Assembly: GCA_039984955.1 (NCBI GenBank)
Contig: JBDWTN010000006.1
Span: 273,876 to 337,875 of the forward strand
Source of the DNA: Marinobacter alexandrii
GTDB lineage: Bacteria > Bacteroidota > Bacteroidia > Cytophagales > Cyclobacteriaceae
DNA: 64,000 nucleotides
Direction of reading: 5' to 3'
The notes under the pieces are model-generated. The model ran no database searches. It was not told where the DNA came from and saw nothing but the letters and a program-made list of their open reading frames with translations. Positions 7,916 through 15,543 of the stretch are shown piece after piece; positions within the stretch are counted from its first letter, which is position 1, and every line of letters begins with the position of its first letter. Made by a program: the position numbers and the translations under genes.

Positions 7916-9307
7916 TCAAATAGAGTACCGTAACCCTGCAGTCAAAGTATTTTTTTGCTTCATTTGAATCCCTTCCATTTTTTGATAGATCGGCATTCCA
8001 TATGATATGCCTGCCTTGAAAGCACGTAAGATTGGGCTATCTCCAAAAGAAAAGTTTAGCGCCAAATTAGAATTAATTGTTGTGAAACCCGTATTCCTTG
8101 CATCTGCTGTGGTTACCATCATTGGATTAAGCATTTCATCACTTCCTGTCATGATTGCTTGATTTTTTCCACTTATCTGAATTGCTGTACTTACCCAATC
8201 AGTGAGTTTGTAACCTACCCATGAATTTATTGTGAATTCATTACCCCATCTATAATCTTCTGAGGACTCTCCTGTTCGTATGGTAAAAAGTGGTTGTGCT
8301 CCCCAACTGACTGCTTCAAAGGTTCCTTTATAGGTTCCTCCTACAGTAAAGTCTATTGTCCCGCTACCAAGCTGCATTGGATAAGGTAATCTTATTCCTT
8401 CAGCCATAGGGGTATCGTCTTGACTCTTGATGCTCCCCGTTGGAAAACTCACTTTTGCATTCAAATGCAAAGAGGAATTTGATTCACTAATAATTCCATA
8501 CAAAGCACTCACCTTTAGATCGCCTATGCCTTCGCTTTTCGTACTGAAATTCATCCCCATTCTGGTACGTAGATCCATTTCATTTCGCCTGAAATTTTGC
8601 ATAATCATGAGTGTCAAGCGATCTGAAGGGGCGTACATCACACCAATCATCAACATGTCCATGCGCATTGCTTGGGGTGCCACCATATAGCTTTCGAAAA
8701 TTGTAGCATTATCAATGTCATTCGATCCCTGAAGATTCCCTTCCATTTCCATTCGCATATATCTGGTAGAAAGCATGAATCCGCCCTTATGATGGAGGTG
8801 ATCGCCCATAATACCAATAGGTGCATAAGCATCTGGTCGATTATGATGATGGGTTGGGTGATCGAGTAGTCCAAACTTTGAGTCTTTGAAAAGTTTTTTT
8901 AGTTCATCCCAATCATATAAATCACCACCTTGCGTTTTTTGGACTCTCTCTGCAACTTCTCTTGTAGAATAAGCAGACAGGTATGCCCCCATTGGACTAG
9001 CGATGTTCTTACTTTTTAGGTAGACTGCTGATTGAGCCTTTATCAGGGAACCATTTTTTTCATAATCCGCTACCAACAACTTGCTGAAAGTAGATTCATC
9101 TTCCTCTTTTAAATAATTAACCAAGCATTCAATGGCGTCAAACTTTTGAGATGAGTTATTTTGATCGACAGCTACTGCTACAAACTGTTGATCTTTGATA
9201 TACATATTACAATGAGCGCAGGCATCCTTTCCAAGGTTTATAACATCTTGAGCCAAAACTGACCCACACATTACTAGACAGGTGATTAGAGAAATAAAAG
9301 ATTTCAT
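7916..9307 (-). CDS. NosL domain fused to an outer-membrane beta-barrel, His/Met-rich
   Basis: 463 residues from the ATG at 9307, which begins a good signal peptide (MKSFISLITCLVMCGSVLAQ); the longer frame to 9379 would run back into the upstream gene. Residues about 20-150 are a NosL domain with the copper motif DACAHCNMYI (C30, C33, M35) and conserved KFDAIEC and SPMGAYLSAY. Then comes a His-rich linker (DHPTHHHNRPD, MGDHLHHKGG) and a Met-rich barrel of about 300 residues (RYMRMEMEG, AMRMDMLMIGVMYAP, MDLRTRMGMN), ending in an aromatic/hydrophobic strand, LRYSI. The barrel resembles the Phenol_MetA_deg/transporter family of outer-membrane proteins. NosL binds Cu(I) for NosZ, so a copper-handling outer-membrane role is inferred. 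It follows another NosL fusion by 13 bp. Confidence 0.75.
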   Translation of the reverse strand: MKSFISLITCLVMCGSVLAQDVINLGKDACAHCNMYIKDQQFVAVAVDQNNSSQKFDAIECLVNYLKEEDESTFSKLLVADYEKNGSLIKAQSAVYLKSKNIASPMGAYLSAYSTREVAERVQKTQGGDLYDWDELKKLFKDSKFGLLDHPTHHHNRPDAYAPIGIMGDHLHHKGGFMLSTRYMRMEMEGNLQGSNDIDNATIFESYMVAPQAMRMDMLMIGVMYAPSDRLTLMIMQNFRRNEMDLRTRMGMNFSTKSEGIGDLKVSALYGIISESNSSLHLNAKVSFPTGSIKSQDDTPMAEGIRLPYPMQLGSGTIDFTVGGTYKGTFEAVSWGAQPLFTIRTGESSEDYRWGNEFTINSWVGYKLTDWVSTAIQISGKNQAIMTGSDEMLNPMMVTTADARNTGFTTINSNLALNFSFGDSPILRAFKAGISYGMPIYQKMEGIQMKQKNTLTAGLRYSI

Positions 9308-9320
9308 ATCAATATTTTTT

Positions 9321-10355
9321 TTATTGTAATTCAAATTCAGACTTGAGTTCTGTCCAATCCAGTGATCGCCCTGAAACATCCTTCATTATTTTATTTCGTT
9401 CTTCATCGCTACTAAATGCTGTCAAGAACTCCCCCATTGGGCTGGGGATCGATTGAGATATGAGATATGAAGCAGCTGTTGCATCTGATAGTTGTCCTGG
9501 GTTCATATAGTCAGCCACCAAATAATGTCTCACTTCCGGATGCTCCCATTCTTTTAAGTCATTCAACATGCATTCGATGGCATCATACTTAAAAGCTTTT
9601 CCTGTTTCAGTGACCAATTGACCGGAATGCTGCTTGTCCACAATAGTCATCATACAAAAAGCACATGCATCTTGTCCATAATTGATCGGTTGCGGACCAG
9701 AGGAACAACCCGTAACTAACCCGACTATAAGTAATGCTGTAGCCATTTGTATGGTTGGTTGTTGTATGGCTATTCGCTCCTTTTTCGCCTGTATAAAGGC
9801 GAGTACCGATAGTCCCATTCCAAGAAACATCAAGTAAGCACCGAGTCTAGGCATAGAGATTGCCTTGAAATTCAGAATCATTTTAGCGCCAATCAACGGT
9901 GGTTGATACGCCATAGGTTGACCTTTATCGTCCGTGAATTTGATGGCCGCATTTTCTTTAAGGTCATGACCATAATCGTACTCCCATTGATAAAAATCAT
10001 ACATGGCAATAGTTCCTAAAACTAGCATTATTGCAAACCAACTTATGTATAGTGATCTCCTTCCAATAAAGGCGATAATTATCCCAAAGACTATCATACC
10101 TATTGCCACTTTGGGGAAGATGCTAAACTCAGGAATGGTCTCAGGGATATCTTTCATCCCCACATAGTGATTCATGATATTGATATTCTTAATATCATTA
10201 GGGTTGGCATCCTCAAACTTATTGATATGAATATCCATCCCTATTGCATCTGGATACTGCGGTGCTTCAAGTGTGATATTCCAAAGTGGCCACACAAAGA
10301 GCCCTCCAAGCAGGATCGCTCCCACCAACATATATAGTTGAGATCGTTTCATCAT
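9321..10355 (-). CDS. nosL: Membrane domain fused to NosL with an internal lipobox
   Basis: 344 residues in two parts. Residues 1-190 have about four membrane helices (8-26, 82-98, 102-120, 170-188) and a Met/His/Asp-bearing extracytoplasmic segment (GMDIHINKFEDA, MNHYVGMKDIPETIPEFSIFPK). Residues 200-344 are a NosL protein that still carries its own signal-like helix and lipobox, LIVGLVTGC (C217), then the copper motif DACAFCMMTI (C231, C234, M235), FKYDAIEC and SPMGEFLTAFSS. NosL normally is a free lipoprotein that gives Cu(I) to NosZ. The frame is uninterrupted, so this is either a true fusion that may be cut at the internal lipobox, or a sequencing merge of two genes. It lies between nosZ and the second NosL gene. 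Confidence 0.78.
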   Translation of the reverse strand: MMKRSQLYMLVGAILLGGLFVWPLWNITLEAPQYPDAIGMDIHINKFEDANPNDIKNINIMNHYVGMKDIPETIPEFSIFPKVAIGMIVFGIIIAFIGRRSLYISWFAIMLVLGTIAMYDFYQWEYDYGHDLKENAAIKFTDDKGQPMAYQPPLIGAKMILNFKAISMPRLGAYLMFLGMGLSVLAFIQAKKERIAIQQPTIQMATALLIVGLVTGCSSGPQPINYGQDACAFCMMTIVDKQHSGQLVTETGKAFKYDAIECMLNDLKEWEHPEVRHYLVADYMNPGQLSDATAASYLISQSIPSPMGEFLTAFSSDEERNKIMKDVSGRSLDWTELKSEFELQ

Positions 10356-10364
10356 ATTTTCTAC

Positions 10365-10415
10365 TTTAATGGAAATGGTGGGCTGCCTTACGAATCGTAA
10401 GGCAGCCTCATTAAA
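10365..10415 (-). other. Long perfect hairpin just downstream of nosZ
   Basis: Arms GGCTGCCTTACGA (10381-10393) and its complement (10395-10407) pair perfectly over 13 bp around a single base. An outer 7-bp pair (TTTAATG 10365-10371 region with CATTAAA at 10409-10415) may extend it. It starts 17 nt after the nosZ stop. No U-tract follows on the minus strand, so it is unlikely to be a simple intrinsic terminator. It may protect the nosZ 3' end or set a processing point within the operon. Confidence 0.55.
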
Positions 10416-10424
10416 ACCTAACTG

Positions 10425-12386
10425 CTACTCTCCGTCCAGACTCCACTTCAATGGTACGTCTGCACCTTTTGCAGAAACCCTGACGTATCCCTGCATTTCC
10501 TGGTGCAGAGCAGAGCAGAAGTCAGTACAGTAGAAAGGCCAAACGCCTTCTTTTTTCGGCTCCCAGATAAACGTCTCTGTTTGCCCCGGCATAATTAGAA
10601 GCTCAGAAGTGTTCGCTCCAATCATACTCACCCCATGAGGTACATCATAATCTTGCTCTAGGTTGGTTACATGAAAGTAAACTTTATCTCCAGTTTTGAT
10701 TCCCTCAATATTATCCGGAGCAAAGTGACTTCTAATCATTGTCATATAGATGTGTACTTCATCGCCATCTCTCTCTACACGTGCTTCTTTCTCATTCTTA
10801 GCTGCATATGGATGCATGTTTTCCTCCAGCTTGTAAAACTTGGTTTGATTTGGTTTGATCAAATCGGCCGGCGCGCCTGCTGCATAGTGAGGCTCTCCAA
10901 TAGTTGGGAAATCAAGGATCAATTCCATTTTGTCCCCAGAGATGTCATAGAGCTGAGCTGAGTGTGCAAGCTCTGGTCCTGTTGGCAAGTATCTATCTTT
11001 TGTAATCTTGTTCATGGCTACCAAGTATTTACCAAAAGGCTCCTGAGAGTTTCCTCCAGGTATCATCAAGTGGCCTACTGAGTAATAGGTAGGTTGACGA
11101 TCTAGTACTTCCCACGTACCTAATTTCCATTTCACTACCTCAGAACTAATAAAGAACGTGGTGTACGCATTTCCTTTGGCGTCAAATTCTGTATGCAATG
11201 GACCTAAACCAGCTCCTTGAACCACTCCAGCTACTACATCTTCATAGTTTAGTACTGGAATACCGTAAGCTTCACCATCAAATTTCTCATTCTCAATTGC
11301 ATCCAACATTTTAGTAAATGAGTGAGCTGTCAATGCGGCAGCAAGCTTACCACTACCGATGATGTATTCTCCTGATGGGTCTACATCGCATCCATGAGGT
11401 GACTTTGGTGTAGGTAGAAAATAAACTAGTCCTGGATACTTAGAAGGGTCTAGAATCTTCACTTCCTTCTTCATGGTCGTTGTAGCCATGTGAGTAGACT
11501 CACTGTAGATGTTATGTGCATACTCTGTTTCCATTGTTTCGAATTGACCACTCGCGATTAGCTCCTCTGCTTTTTTCCAGTTAATCGCAGCGATGTAATC
11601 CTTATCATTTTGAGAGGCGTTTACTTCCAATAGTGAATTTGCTTCTTCCGTATTGTAGGTAGAGAAGAACATCCATCCATGAGATTTTTTTCTTCCAGGG
11701 TGAGCCAAATCAAAATTAAAACCAGGCATCATTACTTGAAATGCCAGATCCATTTCACCACTTTCCTGATCTACGCTCAAGAATGTTAATGCTCCTTTGA
11801 AATTGCCTTTATATTCATCGATCGGTAAATCTCGCTGAGGTACGGGAACAGAAAATCTAGTTCCTGCCACAACATATTCGGTATTTTCAGTTACAAAAGA
11901 TGAACTGTGATTACCAGCACTATTCGGAATTTCAATGATCTCTTCTGTCTCAAAAGATGACAGACTAATCCGCGCGATACGTGGCGTGTTGTTGCCATTG
12001 ATAAAACACCATCTACCGTCCACTTTACCTTTGGTTTGAGAAAGGTCAGGGTGATGGGCATCATCCCATGGCACAGGGCCAAAGGAAGTGTTTAGCATTG
12101 GCTTGGTTTCTTCATTGAAACCGTACCCTTTTTCTGCATCCACAGAGAATACAGGAACAACTCTGAAAAGTCGTCCTGATGGAAGTCCATATATGGAAAG
12201 TTGGCCGCTGTAACCACCAGAGATGAATGCATAAAACTCATCATGCTCACCTGGAGGGACAAAAGATCGCTCAGCCATGTTGCTACTTAGTGCTCCTGAC
12301 TGATTACCACCCTGGCCACATGATGTGACAATAAACAGCGTGGCGATCACCAATGCTTTTAATAAAATATGCATCTTAATCTTCAT
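10425..12386 (-). CDS. nosZ: Nitrous oxide reductase, clade II, lipoprotein
   Basis: 653 residues. It reduces N2O to N2 in the periplasm using a CuZ cluster in a seven-bladed propeller and a CuA electron-entry site. The N-terminus is a Sec lipoprotein signal (IVTSC, C23) rather than a Tat signal, as in clade II (atypical) NosZ. Propeller histidines are in DDAHHPD (H111, H112), KSHGWMFF, SPHGCDVDPSG, GPLHTEFD, SVGHLMIPGG, PELAHSAQ and GEPHYAAG. The C-terminal cupredoxin domain has the CuA motif CTDFCSALHQEM (C620, C624, H628, M631) and a further His in DVPHGVSM. Upstream genes encode a cytochrome c, a plausible electron donor, and a fasciclin lipoprotein; downstream genes are maturation factors. 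No nosR is present, as expected for clade II. Confidence 0.96.
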   Translation of the reverse strand: MKIKMHILLKALVIATLFIVTSCGQGGNQSGALSSNMAERSFVPPGEHDEFYAFISGGYSGQLSIYGLPSGRLFRVVPVFSVDAEKGYGFNEETKPMLNTSFGPVPWDDAHHPDLSQTKGKVDGRWCFINGNNTPRIARISLSSFETEEIIEIPNSAGNHSSSFVTENTEYVVAGTRFSVPVPQRDLPIDEYKGNFKGALTFLSVDQESGEMDLAFQVMMPGFNFDLAHPGRKKSHGWMFFSTYNTEEANSLLEVNASQNDKDYIAAINWKKAEELIASGQFETMETEYAHNIYSESTHMATTTMKKEVKILDPSKYPGLVYFLPTPKSPHGCDVDPSGEYIIGSGKLAAALTAHSFTKMLDAIENEKFDGEAYGIPVLNYEDVVAGVVQGAGLGPLHTEFDAKGNAYTTFFISSEVVKWKLGTWEVLDRQPTYYSVGHLMIPGGNSQEPFGKYLVAMNKITKDRYLPTGPELAHSAQLYDISGDKMELILDFPTIGEPHYAAGAPADLIKPNQTKFYKLEENMHPYAAKNEKEARVERDGDEVHIYMTMIRSHFAPDNIEGIKTGDKVYFHVTNLEQDYDVPHGVSMIGANTSELLIMPGQTETFIWEPKKEGVWPFYCTDFCSALHQEMQGYVRVSAKGADVPLKWSLDGE

Positions 12387-12406
12387 GATTGATAATTGTT
12401 ATTTGT

Positions 12407-12973
12407 TTAGTTAGGTAAAATCACTTTGTCCACTACATTGATCACTCCGTTGGAGGTTTGTATGGTGCCAATCACTTTGGCTCCTCCCACGGTAATCTCA
12501 TCGCCATTAACGACTACTTCCAGATAGTCTCCGGTAGCCATATAGAGTTTCCTTCCTTTTCTTGCTTCCTTCTTCAGCCCTTCTACATCATATGATCCAG
12601 GAGCTGCATGACGGGTAATGATTGTGGCCAGATCGCTTTTATTCTCTGGCTTCAAAAGGTTCTCTAGTACACCTTCAGGTAGCGCATCGAAAGCATCGTT
12701 TGTTGGTGCAAAAACAGTTAGCGGTCCTGCATTAACCAGTACATTTTCTATCTCTGCTGCCTGAACACCTGCAACAAGTGTTGTATGTGCGTCTGACGAC
12801 ATGGCTACTTGTAAGATGTTTTTTGCTGATTCGTCATCCTGAACTGAAGCTTGCCCCATTGGGTGGCTAGATGGTTGTTCTTCGGTGCTCGCCGTATCGT
12901 CTGACGGTGTGGTACATGATCCTATCATGACTGTCATGAATAGAATCATCATTAGGTTATTGAAGTATTTCAT
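12407..12973 (-). CDS. Fasciclin (FAS1) domain lipoprotein in the nos unit
   Basis: 188 residues: lipoprotein signal with lipobox VMIGSC (C20), an acidic and Ser/Thr-rich linker of about 30 residues, then one FAS1 domain. The domain shows the H1 box LVNAGPLTVFAPTNDAFDAL and the H2-like end VGGAKVIGTIQTSNGVINVVDKV in shorter pieces. FAS1 domains mediate protein-protein or surface contacts and have no known catalysis. It is placed 20 bp upstream of nosZ and 18 bp downstream of the cytochrome gene, in the same direction, so it is likely made with them. A scaffold or docking role for the lipid-anchored cytochrome and NosZ is speculative. Confidence 0.88.
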   Translation of the reverse strand: MKYFNNLMMILFMTVMIGSCTTPSDDTASTEEQPSSHPMGQASVQDDESAKNILQVAMSSDAHTTLVAGVQAAEIENVLVNAGPLTVFAPTNDAFDALPEGVLENLLKPENKSDLATIITRHAAPGSYDVEGLKKEARKGRKLYMATGDYLEVVVNGDEITVGGAKVIGTIQTSNGVINVVDKVILPN

Positions 12974-12991
12974 ATTCCTGGTGTTTGGTTG

Positions 12992-13456
12992 CTAAAGGGT
13001 TCGGAAGTATTCGAGAACTGCTCGTGCCTCATCCTCCGTTAAGTTCTGGTTGGCCATTGGTGATCCATTGAAATCTATCAAGAGCTGTTTAGCCATTGGA
13101 TCATTCTTTACCATTTCTTCCGGGTTTAAGATCATATTCATCGTCCACGCAGGAGTCCTTCTTTCAAGAATTCCCTTTGGAGACGGTCCTATGAAACGCT
13201 TTTCTGCTTTATGACAAGCTGTACACTTGGCGTCATACACTTCTTGTCCTTTTAGGGCAAGGTCTTGATCAATTTCTGTCGGGAGAGTAAACGCTTTGAT
13301 TGGTCCAACGCCATGGTTTTCCTTCCAGTTTTCATAGGGATCAGCAGGTTCCATTTTCGACTGTTCCTTGATTTGATCGATTTTACTTTTACCATCACCT
13401 CCCCCGCATGAAAACAGAAAAGATGAGATTATTGAGATATAAAGTAGTTTTTTCAT
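12992..13456 (-). CDS. Monoheme cytochrome c lipoprotein, probable electron donor to NosZ
   Basis: 154 residues: lipoprotein signal MKKLLYISIISSFLFSC (C17), charged linker, then a class I cytochrome c domain with CTACH (C78-H82) and a likely axial Met in GSPMANQNL (M134), ending in an EDEARAVLEYFRTL helix. It is therefore a periplasm-facing, lipid-anchored, single-heme protein. It is the second gene of the nos unit, between the Rrf2 regulator and the fasciclin lipoprotein. Clade II nos clusters usually carry such c-type cytochromes, which are thought to feed electrons to the CuA site; that role is inferred here from position. Confidence 0.9.
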   Translation of the reverse strand: MKKLLYISIISSFLFSCGGGDGKSKIDQIKEQSKMEPADPYENWKENHGVGPIKAFTLPTEIDQDLALKGQEVYDAKCTACHKAEKRFIGPSPKGILERRTPAWTMNMILNPEEMVKNDPMAKQLLIDFNGSPMANQNLTEDEARAVLEYFRTL

Positions 13457-13500
13457 ATTAAAGATATTAAGATCATTTTATCCGTTATTAGTTTAAAAAA

Positions 13501-13923
13501 TTAAGCTTTTAGCTTACTTATGTCCTTTAATAAATTCTCATCTCTCAAATCTGTTGATAGTAGGGTTTCTTTTAATTGGTTTCTTATTAAAAGAAACTTA
13601 TCATGTACTGGGCAAGGATTTCTGCTCGAACATGAAGGCAATCCTAAAACACACTCTTCTAGCAATTTCTCTCCATCAACCGCAATGACAATATCTATCA
13701 ATCGTATCTCCTGATTCTGCGCCAACTCAAAGCCTCCTGCAGGCCCTTTGAAAGAATTTAATAATTTACTTTTCACTAACTGCTGCAAAATTTTTGCTGT
13801 AAATGCCTCTGGTGAATCAATTGCCTCAGTGACTTCTTTAAGTCCTGTGCGCCTACCCTCCAGTTCTTTTGCTGCTATATAAATCATAATTTTTATAGCG
13901 TATTCGCAAGCTCTTGAAAACAT
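13501..13923 (-). CDS. Rrf2-family transcriptional regulator with three-cysteine Fe-S motif
   Basis: 140 residues with an N-terminal winged helix (FSRACEYAIKIMIYIA; EAFTAKILQQLVKSKLLNSFKGPAGGFEL split as helix-turn-helix and wing) and, in the dimerisation region, C91, C98 and C104 in ECVLGLPSCSSRNPC. NsrR, IscR and RsrR coordinate an Fe-S cluster with three cysteines in the same place; NsrR uses it to sense NO. This protein is thus a candidate NO, redox or iron sensor. It is the first gene of the nos unit, with 44 bp to the cytochrome gene, and its own promoter has a TGAY-N4-RTCA box. Control of nosZ by it is inferred. No clear Rrf2 palindrome was recognised nearby. Confidence 0.88.
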   Translation of the reverse strand: MFSRACEYAIKIMIYIAAKELEGRRTGLKEVTEAIDSPEAFTAKILQQLVKSKLLNSFKGPAGGFELAQNQEIRLIDIVIAVDGEKLLEECVLGLPSCSSRNPCPVHDKFLLIRNQLKETLLSTDLRDENLLKDISKLKA

Positions 13924-13969
13924 TCCTACCCTTTAATTTCTGCTAATTTACTATTTAAATAATATCGGA

Positions 13970-14006
13970 CAAAAATATCCTTTATTATTTATTATGATTT
14001 AAATCA
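13970..14006 (-). promoter_or_regulatory. Promoter of the rrf2-nos unit: FNR-like box plus -7 element
   Basis: The perfect palindrome TGATTTAAATCA (13995-14006) lies 71 nt upstream of the rrf2 ATG. On the minus strand a consensus Bacteroidota -7 element, TATTTTTG (complement of 13970-13977), follows 17 bp later. That spacing is shorter than the 23 or 45 bp found at four other box promoters in the window, so the true -7 may differ. Confidence 0.5.
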
Positions 14007-14019
14007 GTCAAACACTCAT

Positions 14020-15363
14020 TTACACAGCTTTGCTAAATTGATGTTCTCTCTTACTACTATTCATGCGAGCGTCTAGTGCAGAGCAAATCACTCGAATTAC
14101 TTCTTTTCCTTCAGGTAGTACCATCATTCCTTCATCGCTATAAGTGATTAGCCCTTCATCTTGAAGTTGATCAAGCATTTCATAATTCAATAAGATGCCA
14201 TACTCCAGAAACTCTGCCTCGTGCCATCTGGTCTTAAAATCACACATGAGATGGAGTATATGCTTCCTGAAAAATAAATCTGCTTTCGTGTGAATATGTC
14301 CTCTTTCAATTGGAAGTTGGCCTTTATCCAGAATCTCATAGTATTTAGGAATACTCTTTTCATTTTGAGCAAAACCAGACCAGCTATCGCTAATCGCGCT
14401 AACTCCCAAGCCGACCAAAAGCTTACTGGTGAATGGTGTATAGCCCATAAAGTTTCTATGTAACTCTCCTTCCTCTCGTGCTTCTAAAAGCTCGTCACCA
14501 GGCAATACATAATGATCCATACCTACTTCTTCGTATCCAGCTGCTTTAAAAGCTTCTTTACCCAGTTGCATAAACTCCCATTTTTCATCAGCGTTAGGCA
14601 GATGGGATTCATATGATTTTTGAGCAGGTCGTAATACTGGTACATGCGCATAACTATAATAAGCAATACGCTCTGGTTTTAGCTCAATGATTTGATCGAG
14701 TGTATTTTGAACAGACTCAGGTGTCTGACCAGGAAGGCCATAGACTACATCGTAATTCACAGACGTGTAACCAATTTCTCTAGCTTTTTCAGTAATTGCT
14801 TTTACCTGCTCAAAAGATTGCATACGATTGATGAGCTTTTGTACATTCAAGTCAAAATCCTGAATACCAAAACTTACGCGATTGAATCCAATGGCATGCA
14901 AAGTCTCCAGATGGCTGGTTCTGGTATTTGCAGGATGTCCTTCAAAACTCATTTGAAATTCTTTTGACAAAGTTGCTTTGCTGATGATGCCTGACAGCAG
15001 CTTATTCAAATTTTCAGAAGCAAAGAATGTGGGGGTTCCTCCTCCCAGGTGAATCTCCCGGATCAATGGTTTTTCCGGCAACATTTCAAGATACAGCTCC
15101 CATTCTTTCAATACATGATCCAAGTATGGACCTTCAACCTGATGGTTTTTGGTGATACGTGTATTGCAGGCACAATAGGTACACAAACTTTCGCAAAATG
15201 GAAGGTGTATGTAGATACTTACTTCTTTACTGCTCTCCCAATAGGCAGACTGAAGTGTTTTTTTGTAGGCTTCTATGGTGAAGCTTTCTGGCTCCCAAAA
15301 AGGAACTGTCGGGTAACTTGTATATCTAGGAACAGGCTGATTGTATTTCTTTAGGTCTTGCAT
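14020..15363 (-). CDS. hemN: Oxygen-independent coproporphyrinogen III oxidase
   Basis: 447 residues, a radical-SAM enzyme that decarboxylates coproporphyrinogen III to protoporphyrinogen IX without oxygen, in the cytosol. The Fe-S motif is CESLCTYCAC (C57, C61, C64), preceded by the HemN-typical PRYTSYPTVPFW; GGGTPTF and the HemN C-terminal domain follow (YEVGMDHYVLPGDEL pattern, then FMGYTPF). The length matches true HemN rather than HemW. Heme is needed for the cytochromes and cbb3 oxidase on both sides. It stands alone, with its own promoter containing an FNR-like box 69 nt upstream, fitting the usual anaerobic induction of hemN. Confidence 0.93.
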   Translation of the reverse strand: MQDLKKYNQPVPRYTSYPTVPFWEPESFTIEAYKKTLQSAYWESSKEVSIYIHLPFCESLCTYCACNTRITKNHQVEGPYLDHVLKEWELYLEMLPEKPLIREIHLGGGTPTFFASENLNKLLSGIISKATLSKEFQMSFEGHPANTRTSHLETLHAIGFNRVSFGIQDFDLNVQKLINRMQSFEQVKAITEKAREIGYTSVNYDVVYGLPGQTPESVQNTLDQIIELKPERIAYYSYAHVPVLRPAQKSYESHLPNADEKWEFMQLGKEAFKAAGYEEVGMDHYVLPGDELLEAREEGELHRNFMGYTPFTSKLLVGLGVSAISDSWSGFAQNEKSIPKYYEILDKGQLPIERGHIHTKADLFFRKHILHLMCDFKTRWHEAEFLEYGILLNYEMLDQLQDEGLITYSDEGMMVLPEGKEVIRVICSALDARMNSSKREHQFSKAV

Positions 15364-15379
15364 TGATCGAAATTTGACC

Positions 15380-15445
15380 CAAAGCTAGAGGGATAAAGAA
15401 GGGTGTGGTTTGATGAATGGAAGGGGTGAAGATGACTTATGTCAT
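15380..15445 (-). promoter_or_regulatory. hemN promoter: FNR-like box and -7 element, 45 bp apart
   Basis: ATGACTTATGTCAT (15432-15445) contains the perfect core TGAC-N4-GTCA. On the minus strand the consensus -7 element TAGCTTTG (complement of 15380-15387) lies exactly 45 bp beyond the 12-bp core, and the ATG of hemN is 16 nt further on. The same 45-bp spacing occurs at ccoS. Confidence 0.6.
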
Positions 15446-15460
15446 GAAAACTTATTTATG

Positions 15461-15527
15461 TGTCATCCTGAGTGAACGAAGGATCTCTTACCCATCGCTC
15501 AAATGCTTCGATAGACTCAGCATGACA
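15461..15527. repeat. Palindromic repeat of the TGTCATnCTGAG type
   Basis: A 67-bp imperfect inverted repeat. The left arm starts TGTCATCCTGAGTGAACGAA and the right arm, read in reverse, TGTCATGCTGAGTCTATCGA, with few mismatches. Elements with the words TGTCATnCTGAG and CGAAGnATCT are common dispersed extragenic palindromes in Bacteroidota genomes. It lies between the SafE-like gene end and the hemN promoter and could serve as a 3' hairpin for the oxidase operon. Confidence 0.6.
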
Positions 15528-15543
15528 GCCAACTCACGAGCAC

